Positions 12,458 through 23,900 of a stretch of DNA of 64,000 nucleotides are shown in pieces. Made by a program: the position numbers and the translations under genes. The stretch covers positions 1,244,001-1,308,000 of the forward strand of contig CM060891.1 in NCBI GenBank assembly GCA_030762935.1, in the 5' to 3' direction. The notes beneath the pieces are model-generated. The model ran no database searches. It was not told the DNA's origin and was given only the letters and a program-made list of their open reading frames with translations. Source of the DNA: Hymenopus coronatus (Eukaryota; Arthropoda; Insecta; Mantodea; Hymenopodidae). Position 1 is the stretch's first letter, and each line of letters opens with the position of its first letter.

Positions 12458-13129
12458 AACCAAAGCTACTTCCACATTATTTTCTTTGTTCCCTTCTCTG
12501 CAGGGCGCTGCGGTGGACAACCCTGGTTCTCGCTATTACTTCCTTTAGAACCCCGCCTCACCTGAAATAGTATAGTTCCGACTGGGAATGTATCGCGTGT
12601 AGCAGCAGCAATGTCGTTGTGAAAGCATCGAAAAAAAAATACGTTTATCTAGTTCCGTTTCAATAGCAAGCTTCTGCTTATTTCCGTATAAAGTAAATAA
12701 CACGTTACAAAGCCCTTTATAAATGACATCATTCTTAAGAAATAAACACTTCCCTTTCCAAATGTTTAGTTTGTTGTTTATCTCGAGTATAATAAAGGAC
12801 ATTCATCTGCTGATTATTGCCAACATGAAAACAATTGATAACTGTTAGATTAGCCATAAATCACAGAAGAAAATTGTAACGGAAATCGTCGTAATGTGAC
12901 AATTTTTAACATTAACTTGAGGAGTCATATTATCACATGTTACACCAACTTAATTTCGTATCAATAGCACCACCACCAAAAACATACTCTGCGACTTAGC
13001 TTGCATTCTTTGGAGTCTTCAACATAACCCTCCCGTTACACCTACGTGTCTTATATTGTTAGTAACAGGTCATCGAGAAGTCGCTCCGCACCCTCCGTGT
13101 AACCAACAGTCGGGAATTCTGGTGGCAGC
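12458..13129. other. Unassigned AT-rich spacer
   Basis: Mostly AT-rich single-copy-looking sequence between the 117/127-bp array and the Tc1-like element. An 85-codon minus-strand frame (12,802-12,545) has no recognisable motif. I see no tandem structure, tRNA-like block or transposase similarity here. Confidence 0.5.
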
Positions 13130-14350
13130 ACTAACTGTCGCGAGCGTATGGTGAAAACGTTTCGCTGGTTAAGAAAACTCTTAGGTTCACTATATTCATG
13201 CATGAAAGGTAATGTAGAAAAATAATATAAAACTAACCTGTTTAAAGAAGATGTTGAAAATGTTTACCATTTTCTTGAAGACACAAATTCACTCGTTTTA
13301 ATTAATTTTCGAACACTATAATTAATGTCTCCTTTGTTACAGATGTTATGTAATCTATTGCCGTTTTCAGCTCATCGATTGTTTTTGGATTGTCCTTATA
13401 GACCGAAGCTTTAGCGGCTCCCCAAAGAAAATAATTCGGAGTGGTAGATTCAGGAGATCGCGGAGGCCACAGATATTTAGTCTTTCCGCAAAAAATCCAT
13501 TATTAGTACCATGGAGTTATGTGATGTATGAGCAGTGGCATTATCTTGTTGAAAAAATGCAACGTTCATTTCAGCTTCATTTAGCTCTGAAATAAATGGA
13601 AAAAGAATATCCGAGAAATAAACATCTGAATTGAGTTATGGGAAAAAATTAGCCCAATAATTCAAGAGCGAGAGATCGCACACCATACACCAATTTTCTC
13701 TGAATGTAAAGTGGTTTCCTGAACTGCATTAGGATTCTCAGTAAACCATACTCACGGCGTATTTTGTGAATTTACGCTCTTGGTAAGTGGAACCAAGTTA
13801 CATCAGTAAAAACACGTCAATTCCATGGTCAAAATAAACCTCTGAAACCATTTACAATACTGAACTCTTTTTCCGTTATCTGTGGATTTTAATTCGTGGT
13901 CAACTGATACCTTATATGGATACAAACCTAATTCTTTTTTGACTACTTTGTATGCGGAACCGTAAGAAATATCACATTGTTGGGCCAATTTGTTTATTGA
14001 TTTCTGTGGACGTTTAAGCATTCTTTCCGATATATCCGATAGTTTTTCTTCTGTTAGCACACTGGGTCTTCCACTTCTAACAGTATCATGCACGCAACAT
14101 AACTCCCGAAATGTATTAATTAAATCACGCAGAGTATCTCGCTGCGGTAGTTTTGAGTTTGGAAACCTGACAACGAAATTTTGTTTCACTTTCTCAATAT
14201 AATTTCCACGTTCATTAAAAACGTTTTCCACTAGAAACACACGTTCCTCTGTAGAATACATTGATTTCGCTTCAGGCTCACATCAGACTCACCGCATAGT
14301 AGACAATACTAACCAGTACAATAAACAACTCATGCGCTCGCAGCCGCTGA
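13130..14350 (-). mobile_element. Degraded Tc1/mariner-like element with DUF4817-type N-terminus
   Basis: About 1.2 kb containing a minus-strand transposase relic bounded by candidate terminal inverted repeats. GCGAGCGTATG near 13,140 on the plus strand matches GCGAGCGCATG on the minus strand near 14,330. The pairing is imperfect outside that core, so the element limits are approximate. The size and a single interrupted transposase fit Tc1-like DNA transposons. The element lies between two unassigned AT-rich spacers and is not nested in a satellite. Confidence 0.6.
13302..14261 (-). pseudogene. Tc1-like transposase pseudogene (DUF4817 HTH + DDE)
   Basis: The N-terminal 150 codons (14,261-13,803) start MYSTEERVFLVENVF and contain the helix-turn-helix segments FPNSKLPQRDTLRDLINTF and SGRPSVLTEEKLSDISERM. 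This is the DUF4817-type arrangement common in arthropod Tc1-like transposases. Further downstream on the same strand, in other frames, are FFQQDNATAHTSHNSM (13,560-13,510; second catalytic Asp) and WPPRSPESTTPNYFLWGAAK (about 13,480-13,420; the third acidic position, D/E in the family, is N here). The reading ends at a stop at 13,302-13,304. Frameshifts and a stop before the WPPRSP block, and the altered third catalytic position, make it inactive. The first catalytic Asp was not located. Confidence 0.85.
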
Positions 14351-14929
14351 TAACGCCGATAATCATAACATCCCGTTGGAATTGAATGCGATAAACCTAG
14401 GGATGCGGAGCGGTGGCAGCAGCAAGGTGCGGAGCAAGTTCTTGATGACCCGTTATCTTCGCACCGCTTTGTGCTAGACAATTCCAAAAAGACTGGAGCA
14501 ACAAATCATTCGACAAAATTACTTCTTGCATAATATCTGGCACCTTTTTCTTTAAAAGCCATCCATCAAAACGACTATAGGTTGCTTCATGCGTCTTTCT
14601 AGACTTTTGCGGCAATAATACTATACTGGCTGTATTTGCTGCTACTTCCTTGTCCTCTACAGCATTTTAACATCCCTTATCAAAAATGAGGAATTATTGA
14701 TATCAATTGTTACCATAGCAACAATCAAGTTCACGATGTGAATAGTAATACAATTGAAATTGTTCACAGATATATGATTTAATATGTCATATCATAATTA
14801 TTTTCTTAAATAAATATAACGTATTGCATTGAACAAAAGTAGCTTTATAACTTGTGCACGCAGTTAGATAATATACCTAGTATTATTCGTGAGCAGATTC
14901 TGACTAAATACTTGTTTTACGTGGCCTCT
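14351..14929. other. Unassigned AT-rich spacer
   Basis: Non-tandem sequence to the left of the 109-bp satellite. Two short minus-strand frames (14,487-14,278 and 14,615-14,397) overlap in different phases and show no recognisable domain. The last 250 bases are strongly AT-rich. Nothing functional is visible. Confidence 0.5.
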
Positions 14930-17900
14930 CCAAAGCTACACAGTAATACTGGTCGAGCTCCCTCCTTGCGGCCCGCAATTTTCTTTAACCAGGTTTATTT
15001 GCTATCCCCACAGTGATATAAACTCAACATGACCTCTCCAAAGCTACACAGTAATACTGGTCGAACTCCCTCCTTGCGGCCCGCAATTTTCTTTAACCAG
15101 GTTTATTTGCTATCCCCACAGTGATTTAAACTCAACATGACCTCTCCAAAGCTGCAGGAGTAATACTGGTCGAGCTCCCTCCTTGAGGCCCGCAAGTTTT
15201 CTTTAACCAGGTTTATTCGCTATCCCCACAGTGATTTAAACTCAACATGACCTCTCCAAAGCTGCAGGAGTAATACTGGTCGAGCTCCCTCCTTGCGGCC
15301 CGCAAGTTTTCTTTAACCAGGTTTATTCGCTATCCCCGCAGAGTGATTTAAACTCAACGTGGCCTCTCCAAAGCTACACAGTAATACTGGTCGAGCTCCC
15401 TCCTTGCAGCCCGCAAGTTTTCTTTAACTAGACTTATTCGCTATCCCCACAGTGATTTAAACTCAACATGACCTCTCCAAAGCTACACAGTAATACTGGT
15501 CGAGCTCCCTCCTTGCAGCCCGCAAGTTTTCTTTAACTAGACTTATTCGCTATCCCCACAGTGATTTAAACTCAACATGACCTCTCCAAAGCTGCAGGAG
15601 TAATACTGGTCGAGCTCCCTCCTTGCGGCCCGCAAGTTTTCTTTAATCAGACTTATTCGCTATCCCCACAGTGATTTAAACTCAACGTGACCTCTCCAAA
15701 GCTACACAGTAATATTGGTCGAGCTCCCTCCTTGCGGCCCGCAAGTTTTCTTTAACCAGGTTGATTCGCTATCCCCACAGTGATTTAAACTCAACATGAC
15801 CTCTCCAAAGCTACACAGTAATACTGGTCGAGCTCCCTCCTTGCGGCCCGCAAGTTTTCTTTAACCAGGTTGATTCGCTATCCCCACGGTGATTTAAACT
15901 CAACATGACCTCTCCAAAGCTACACAGTAATATTGGTCGAGCTCCCTCCTTGCGGCCCGCAAGTTTTCTTTAACTAGACTTATTCGCTATCCCCACAATG
16001 ATTTAAACTCAACATGACCTCTCCAAAGCTGCAGGAGTAATACTGGTCGAGCTCCCTCCTTGCGGCCCGCAAGTTTTCTTTAATCAGACTTATTCGCTAT
16101 CCCCACAGTGATTTAAACTCAACGTGACCTCTCCAAAGCTACACAGTAATACTGGTCGAGCTCCCTCCTTGCGGCCCGCAAGTTTTCTTTAACCAGGTTG
16201 ATTCGCTATCCCCACGGTGATTTAAACTCAACATGACCTCTCCAAAGCTACACAGTAATACTGGTCGAGCTCCCTCCTTGAGGCCCGCAAGTTTTCTTTA
16301 ACCAGGTTTATTCGCTATCCCCGCAGTGATTTAAACTCAACATGACCTCTCCAAAGCTGCAGGAGTAATACTGGTCGAGCTCCCTCCTTGCGGCCCGCAA
16401 GTTTTCTTTAATCAGACTTATTCGCTATCCCCACAGTAATTTAAACTCAACATGACCTCTCCAAAGCTACACAGTAATACTGGTCGAGCTCCCTCCTTGC
16501 GGCCCGCAAGTTTTCTTTAACCAGACTTTTTCGCTATCCCCACTGTGATTTAAACTCAACATGACCTCTCCAAAGCTACACAGTAATACTGGTCGAGCTC
16601 CCTCCTTGCGGCCCGCAAGTTTTCTTTAATCAGACTTATTCGCTATCCCCACAGTGATATAAACTCAACATGACCTCCTCAAAACTACACAGTAATACTG
16701 GTCGAGCTCCCTCCTTGCGGCCCGCAAGTTTTCTTTAACTAGACTTATTCGCTATCCTCACAGTGATATAAACTCAACATGACCTCTCCAAAGCTACACA
16801 GTAATACTGGTCGAGCTCCCTCCTTGCGGCCCGCAAGTTTTCTTTAACCAGACTTATTCGCTATCCCCACTGTGATTTAAACTCAACATGACCTCTCCAA
16901 AACTACACAGTAATACTGGTGGAACTCCCTCCTTGCGGCCCGCAAGTTTTCTTTAACTAGACTTATTCGCTATCCTCACAGTGATATAAACTCAACATGA
17001 CCTCTCCAAAGCTACAGGAGTAATACTGGTCGAGCTCCTTCCTTGCGGCCCGCAAGTTTTCTTTAATCAGACTTATTCGCTATCCCCGCAGAGTGATTTA
17101 AACTCAACATGACCTCTCCAAAGTTACACAGTAATATTGGTCGAGCTCCCTCCTTGCGGCCCGCAAGTTTTCTTTAACCAGGTTGATTCGCTATCCCCAC
17201 AGTAATTTAAACTCAACATGACCTCTCCAAAGCTACACAGTAATACTGGTCGAGCTCCCTCCTTGCGGCCCGCAAGTTTTCTTTAACTAGACTTATTCGC
17301 TATCCCCACAGTGATTTAAACTCAACATGACCTCTCCAAAGCTACACAGTAATACTGGTCGAGCTCCCTCCTTGCGGCCCGCAAGTTTTCTTTAACTAGA
17401 CTTATTCGCTATCCCCACAGTGATATAAACTCAACATGACCTCTCCAAAGCTACACAGTAATATTGGTCGAGCTTCCTCCTTGCGGCCCGCAAGTTTTCT
17501 TTAACCAGGTTGATTCGCTATCCCCACAGTGATTTAAACTCAACATGACCTCTCCAAAGCTACACAGTAATACTGGTCGAGCTCCCACCTTGAGGCCCGC
17601 AAGTTTTCTTTAATCAGACTTATTCGCTATCCCCACAGTGATTTAAACTCAACATGACCTCTCCAAAGCTACACAGTAATACTGGTCGAGCTCCCTCCTT
17701 GCGGCCCGCAAGTTTTCTTTAATCAGACTTATTCGCTATCCCCACAGTGATTTAAACTCAACATGACCTCTCCAAAGCTGCACAGTAATACTGGTCGAGC
17801 TCCCTCCTTGCGGCCCGCAAGTTTTCTTCAATCAGACTTATTCGCTATCCCCACAGTGATTTAAACTCAACATGACCTCTCCAAAGCTACACAGTAATAT

Positions 17901-19519
17901 TGGTCGAGCTCCCTCCTTGCGGCCCGCAAGTTTTCTTTAATCAGACTTATTCGCTATCCCCACAGTGATTTAAACTCAACATGACCTCTCCAAAGCTACA
18001 CAGTAATACTGGTCGAGCTCCCTCCTTGCGGCCCGCAAGTTTTATTTAACCAGGTTTATTCGCTATCCCCGCAGAGTGATTTAAACTCAACATGACCTCT
18101 CCAAAACTACACAGTAATACTGGTCGAGCTACCTCCTTGCGGCCCGCAAGTTTTCTTTAACCAGGTTTATTCGCTATCCCCGCAGAGTGATTTAAACTCA
18201 ACATGACCTCTCCAAAACTACACAGTAATACTGGTCGAGCTCCCTCCTTGCGGCCCGCAAGTTTTCTTTAACCAGGTTTATTCGCTATCCCCGCAGAGTG
18301 ATTTAAACTCAACATGACCTCTCCAAAACTACACAGTAATACTGGTCGAGCTCCCTCCTTGCGGCCCGCAAGTTTTCTTTAACCAGGTTTATTCGCTATC
18401 CCCGCAGAGTGATTTAAACTCAACATGACCTCTCCAAAACTACACAGTAATACTGGTCGAGCTCCCTCCTTGCGGCCCGCAAGTTTTCTTTAACCAGGTT
18501 TATTCGCTATCCCCGCAGTGATTTAAACTCAACATGACCTCTCCAAAGCTACAGAAGTAATACTGGTCGAGCTCCCTCCTTGCGGCCCGCAAGTTTTCTT
18601 TAATCAGACTTATTCGCTATCCCCGCAGAGTGATTTAAACTCAACATGACCTCTCCAAAGCTACACAGTAGTACTGGTCGAGCTCCCTCCTTGAGGCCCG
18701 CAAGTTTTCTTTAACCAGACTTTTTCGCTATCCCCACTGTGATTTAAACTCAACATGACCTCTCCAAAGCTACAGGAGTAATACTGGTCGAGCTCCCTCC
18801 TTGAGGCCCGCAAGTTTTCTTTAACCAGACTTTTTCGCTATCCCCACAGTGATTTAAACTCAACATGACCTCTCCAAAACTACACAGTAATACTGGTCGA
18901 GCTCCCTCCTTGCGGCCCGCAAGTTTTCTTTAACCAGACTTATTCGCTATCCCCACTGTGATTTAAACTCAACATGACCTCTCCAAAACTACACAGTAAT
19001 ACTGGTCGAGCTCCCTCCTTGCGGCCCGCAAGTTTTCTTTAATCAGACTTATTCGCTATCCTCACAGTGATATAAACTCAACATTACCTCTCCAAAGTTA
19101 CACAGTAATACTGGTCGAGCTCCCTCCTTGCGGCCCGCAAGTTTTCTTTAATCAGACTTATTCGCTATCCTCACAGTGATATAAACTCAACATGACCTCT
19201 CCAAAGCTACACAGTAATACTGGTCGAGCTCCCTCCTTGAGGCCCGCAAGTTTTCTTTAATCAGACATATTCGCTATCCTCACAGTGATATAAACTCAAC
19301 ATGACCTCTCCAAAGCTACACAGTAATACTGGTCGAGCTCCCTCCTTGAGGCCCGCAAGTTTTCTTTAATCAGACTTATTCGCTATCCCCACAGTGATTT
19401 AAACTCAACATGACCTCTCCAAAGCTACACAGCAATACTGGTCGAGCTCCCTCCTTGCGGCCCGCAAGTTTTCTTTAACCAGGTTGATTCGTTATCCACC
19501 GCAGAGTGATTTAAAGTCA
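14930..19519. repeat. ~109-bp satellite, ~42 copies
   Basis: A regular head-to-tail satellite. Successive GACCTCTCCAAAGCT starts at 15,031, 15,139, 15,249, 15,361 and 15,470 give spacings of 108-112 bp. Length variants come from GCAGAGTGATTT versus ACAGTGATTT and GCAGGAGTAA versus ACACAGTAA. Nearly every unit carries the palindrome CTTGCGGCCCGCAAG; some have CTTGAGG and break it. Runs of the same variant (for example the GCAGAGTG type at 18,060-18,420) show local duplication of one or a few units. No open frame of note crosses it. The last unit decays at 19,500-19,519. Confidence 0.96.
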
Positions 19520-19708
19520 ACGTAAAGAACCTATATGACCTTACATCTTAAAATGAAACAAGGAAAAGTCACCGCTCGCAGAGCGTCTGTAAACATACAT
19601 ATGTGCTTTAATAAATCACACTCACTAATCTCACAAACGTTTATTATTTTGTTTCAGTTATATCGCTTCAAGTTCATATCGGGGCCTTTCAAACAACTGC
19701 CAGTCCGG

Positions 19709-19785
19709 TTTTTACTTTCTCTAACACGCATGTGCAGTCTACATACCAGGTACAGAAGCTAGTTACTGTATTCCACCAAAAGGAT
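19709..19785 (+). repeat. 5'-end fragment of the ACTTTCTCTAC repeat family
   Basis: This stretch resembles the 5' end of the copy at 27,877: TTTTTACTTTCTCTA, then a TACATACC-type segment, then GTATTCCACCAAAA (compare GTATTGCACCAAAAA). It lies immediately left of a minus-oriented copy, so two family ends are juxtaposed here. Assignment is by visual similarity only. Confidence 0.55.
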
Positions 19786-19872
19786 CTGATGTGTTGTACT
19801 CACATGACTTTCTCTACCTGCTCTACAAACTTATTACAAAAGATTATTCTTCTTTCTACACAATCCTAATCG

Positions 19873-20097
19873 TGGCTCGCCTGGGTGGTGTGGTGGTAGC
19901 GTCTCTGCCTCATAGGTCGCAAGTTCGAATCTCGCTTAGGGTGAGTTAATCTTATCCTGAGAAGACGAATGTCGAGGTTCAATAAAACCCCATGGACCCC
20001 GAGATTGTTTGACTATTATGTAACCAATTTAATTCATCGTCCGATATGACCAACCAGGTTAAAGGATGTTAAGCCACAAAAAAACAAAAAAGAAATA
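19873..20097 (+). mobile_element. tRNA-derived SINE inserted in copy 1
   Basis: The head is tRNA-like: GGTGGTGTGGTGGTAGCGTC resembles an A box and GCAAGTTCGAATCTCGC a B box, the internal RNA polymerase III promoter of tRNA-derived SINEs. The body contains TTAGGGTGAGTTAATC, CTTATCCTGAGAAGACG and GATATGACCAACCAGGTTAA, and the 3' end is A-rich. CTAATCG occurs on both sides (19,866-19,872 and 20,098-20,104), and the host repeat resumes at the break with TAATCGAGATAAACATTAGC. That is the expected result of target-primed insertion with a 7-bp target duplication. A second copy is at 28,590-28,800. Confidence 0.85.
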
Positions 20098-20725
20098 CTA
20101 ATCGAGATAAACATTAGCACAATGTTCTTATTACTTAGTTCCTTATAAGTAGAAGGCAACTAAAGGAATGTTCTATGCTAAAGTGGTAGTCAAATGTTTT
20201 AAACGTTGTCGTTGTGCGATTGTCATTGAAATTGCCTTCTTTGCTTGGTCAGCAGTACAATAAAAGAAAAAAGGGCACTTCCTGTCTAAGTGCTTTACAA
20301 TTGAAACCGATAACAAGCAATGTTACGGAAACGGTTCCTTCCACAACAAAAACGTAAAGGAGCTGAATTATGTATTGACAAGTTCTATATTTCTGGCGCA
20401 GTAAGTTTTTTCTATCTCTTACGGTTTAGCAGCTAAGCAAAATTCGGCAAAATTAATTCAGAATAAAAAGATCTTCAAATGCTATTCCCAGAAAATTCAA
20501 GATAAGCATTTTATTTGGAATGTACATATCTTTAACATACGGTATTTTAATCAAAATCATTAGAGCCATTTTTGAGAAAATTGAAAGTTTCGAAAAAAAT
20601 GTCCATATAAAGGGTACTTTATGGTGCGGATTTTTTTTCATGAAGTCTTCGTGTCACATCGTGTGAAGATACTAAACTTAAATTCCAATACCAAGTTTAG
20701 TATTTTCAGCTATGCTGTCCCAAGA

Positions 20726-20829
20726 CAGACACACACACACCCTCACACACACTCTCACATACACTCACACACATTCAGACACACATTCACGCACACTCTC
20801 TCACACACTCACACACACACCCGCTCATA
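20726..20829. repeat. CA-rich microsatellite inside copy 1
   Basis: About 100 bp of CACACA with CACT and CATT steps on the plus strand. It lies between GCTATGCTGTCCCAAGACAG and TATGAACCTTTATCTAAACA, the place where other family copies carry their GT tract (GT on the element's own plus strand). Confidence 0.9.
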
Positions 20830-20977
20830 TGAACCTTTATCTAAACACTTTTTTTTCGGACTCAGGTGACCCAAAACATATATTTCCAATGAAATCTTGG
20901 CATCAAAACTTTGGATGGAATGCAATAACTTCTGTATTCACTATGTACATTGTACATGCGCGCTAGTGAAAGTAAAA

Positions 20978-23900
20978 TTTAAAAAAGGCATTTTTAAAAA
21001 AGTTTCCCCTGTGGGTGAGTATGAGAGAGGGTGTGTGGGTGTGTGTGTGTGTGTTTGTGAGCATGTGTGAATGTGTGTGTGAGTTTTGTGTGTATGTGTG
21101 TGAGAGTGTCTGTGTGAGTGAATGCATATGTGTGTGTGAGTGTATGTGTGAGAATGTGTCTGTTAGTGAGTCTGTGTGAGTGTGAGTTTGTGAATCTGTG
21201 TCAGTGTGTGTGTTTGTGAGTGTGTATGTGAGTATGTTTGAGAGGGTGTGTGAAAGTGTGCGAGTGTGTGTGAATGTTTGTCAGTGTGTATGAATGTGTG
21301 TGTGAGTGTGTGTGAGCGAATGCATATGTGTGTGAGTGTATGTGAGAGAATGTCTGTGTGTCTGTGAATGCATATGATGTGAGTGTGTGTGTGTGTGTGT
21401 ATGAAGGTGTATGTGAGTGTGTATGTGTCTGTGTGTCAGTGAATGCATATGATGTGTGTATATGTGTGTGAGTGTGTGTGAGAGTGTGTATATGTGTGTG
21501 AGTGTATGTGATTGTGTGTGTGACTGTGTATGTGTCTGTGTGAGTGGGTATGTGTGTCAGTGAGTGTGTATGAGTCTGTGTTTGAGTGTGTGTGTGAGTG
21601 TGTCTGAGTGTGTGTGAGAGTGTGTCAGTGTGTGTGTGAGAGTGTGTGTTTGAGTGTGAATGTGTTAGAGTGAATACGAGAGGGTATGTGTATGAGTGTC
21701 TGTTTGAGTGTGTGTGTGAGTGTGCGTGAGTGTATGTGAGAGTGTGTTTGAGTGTCTGTGAGTGTTTGAGTGTGTGTGAGAGTGTGTGTTTAAGTGTGTG
21801 AGTGTGTTAGAGTGAATGCGATAGTGTATGTGTATGAGTGTGTGTTTGAGTGTGTGTGAGTGTGGTTGACCGTGTGCAAGTTGTATGTGTGTGAGTGTGT
21901 TTGAGTGTGTGTGAGAGTGAGTGTGAGTGTGTTTGAGTGTGTGAGAGTGTGTGTGAGTGTGTGAGTGTGTGTACGAGTGTGTGCGAGTGTGTATGTATGT
22001 GTGTGTGGGAGTGTGAGTGAGTGTGTGTGTGTGAATGTGAGTGTGGGAGTGGGAATGAGTGAGTGTGTGAGTGTGTGTGAGTGTATGTGAGAGTGTGTTT
22101 GAGTGTGTGTGAGAGTGTGTGTTTAAGTGTGTGAGTGTGTTAGAGTGAATGCGATTGTGTATGTGTATGAGTGTGTGTTTGAGTGTGTGAGTGTGGTTGA
22201 CCGTGTGCAAGTTGTATGTGTGTGAGTGTGTGTGAGTGTGTTTGAGTGTGTGTGAGAGTGAGTGTGAGTTGAGTGTGTGAGAGTGTGTGTGAGTGTGTGT
22301 ACGAGTGTGTGCGAGTGTGTGTGAGTGTGTATGTATGTGTGGGAGTGTGAGTGAGTGTGTGTGAGTGTGTATGTGTGTGTGGGAGTGGGAATGAGTGAGT
22401 GTGACTGTGTGTGTGAGTGTGTGAGTTTGTGTGGGCGTGAGTATGTGTGTGGGTGAATGTGAGTGTGTGTGAGTGTCTGAATATGAGCGTGTGTGTGACT
22501 GTATGAGTGTGTGAGGGTGTAACTGTGAGTGTATATGTGTGTGACTGTATGTGAGTGTTAGGGGTGTGAGTGTGTGTGAGAGAGAGTGTTTGAGTGTGTG
22601 AGGGTGTGTGAGAGTGTGGCAGTGCGTATGTGTGAGTGTGGGTCTTTGAGTGTGTGAGTATATGTCTGAGTGTGTGTGTATGTGTGCGAGTGTATGTGTG
22701 AGTGTGTGTGTCAATGTGAGTGAGTCCGTATGTGAGAGTGTGTGTTAGGGTATGTGAGTGTGTGTGGGTGTGAATGTATGTGAGTATGTGTGAGTGTGTA
22801 TGTGAGGGTGTGTGAGTGTGTTTGTGTGTGAATGTGTGGGTGAGTGTGTTAATGAGTGTGTACGAGTGTGAATGTGTATGTGAGTGTTTGTGGGCGTGAG
22901 CTTGTGTGTGCGTGACTGTGTGTGTTTGTGTGTGTGTGAGTGTATGTTTGGGTGTGAGTGGGTGTGTTTTGAGTGTGTGTGTATGTGTGTATTTGTGAGT
23001 GTATGTGTGTGAGTGTGTGTATGTGAGTGTATGTGTGAGTATGTGTATATGAATGTGTGTATGTGTCAGTGTGTGTATGTCTGTGTAGGTGTGAATGTGT
23101 ATGTGAGTGTGTGTGTGACTGAATGTGGATGTGTATGAGAGTGTGTGACTGTATGTGAGTGTGTATGTGAGTGTGAATGTGTATGTGAGTGAGTGTGTAT
23201 GTGAGTGTGTATGTGTGTGAGTGTGTATGTGTGTGAGTGTGTATGTGTGTGAGTGTGTTTGAGTATGTTTGAGTGTGCGTGAGTGTGTTTGAGTGTGAGT
23301 GTGTATGTTAGTTTGTGTGAGTGTGTGTTTTAGTGTGTGTGAGTGTGTATGTGTGTTTTAGTGTGTGTGAGTGTGTATGTGTGTGAGTATGTGTGAGTGT
23401 GTATGTGAATGTGTTTGTGAGTGTGTGTGTGTGTGTGTTAGAGTGTGAGTGTGTATGTTAGTGTGCATGTGAGTGTGTGTGATTGTGATTGTGTTTGTGA
23501 GTGTGTGTGAATGTGTATGGCTGTGTATGTATGTATGTGAGTGTGTATATATGTGTGTGTGTATGTGTATGTTTGTGAGATTGTGTGAATGTGCATGTGA
23601 GTGATGTGTATATGAGTGTGTGTCAGTGTGTTAGTGTGTATGTAAGTGTGTGTGCATGTGATTGTGTATGTGAGTTTGTGTGTGAGTGTGTTACAGTGTG
23701 TGTGAGTTTGTGTGTGAATGTGTGAGAGTGTATGTTAGTTTGTGTGAGCGTGTTTTAGTGTGTGTGTGTGTGTGTGAGTGTGTGAGTGTGTGTGAGTGTG
23801 TATGTGTATGTGTGAGTGTGTATGTGAATGGGTGTGAGTGTGTGTAAGTATATGTGAGTGTGTGTGAGTGTATGTGTGAATGTGTGTGAGTGTGTATGTG

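Larger units (their letters stand above)
19786..20977 (-). mobile_element. ACTTTCTCTAC-family repeat, copy 1, with nested SINE
   Basis: This is a dispersed repeat in minus orientation. It begins with the family 3' end (TCTGATGTGTTGTACTCACA, then TGACTTTCTCTAC). It continues through TAAACATTAGCA, TTCCTTATAAGTAGAAGGCA, CTCTTACGGTTTAGCAG and AATACCAAGTTTAGTATTT. It ends near 20,977 with CACTATGTACATTGTACATG and AAAGTAAAA. The same ordered blocks recur in the other copies listed. A SINE splits it at 19,873-20,097, and a short CA microsatellite occupies its internal microsatellite position (20,726-20,829). No transposase is encoded; short terminal inverted repeats suggest a non-autonomous DNA transposon. 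The frame at 20,621-20,869 is repeat-derived. Confidence 0.75.
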
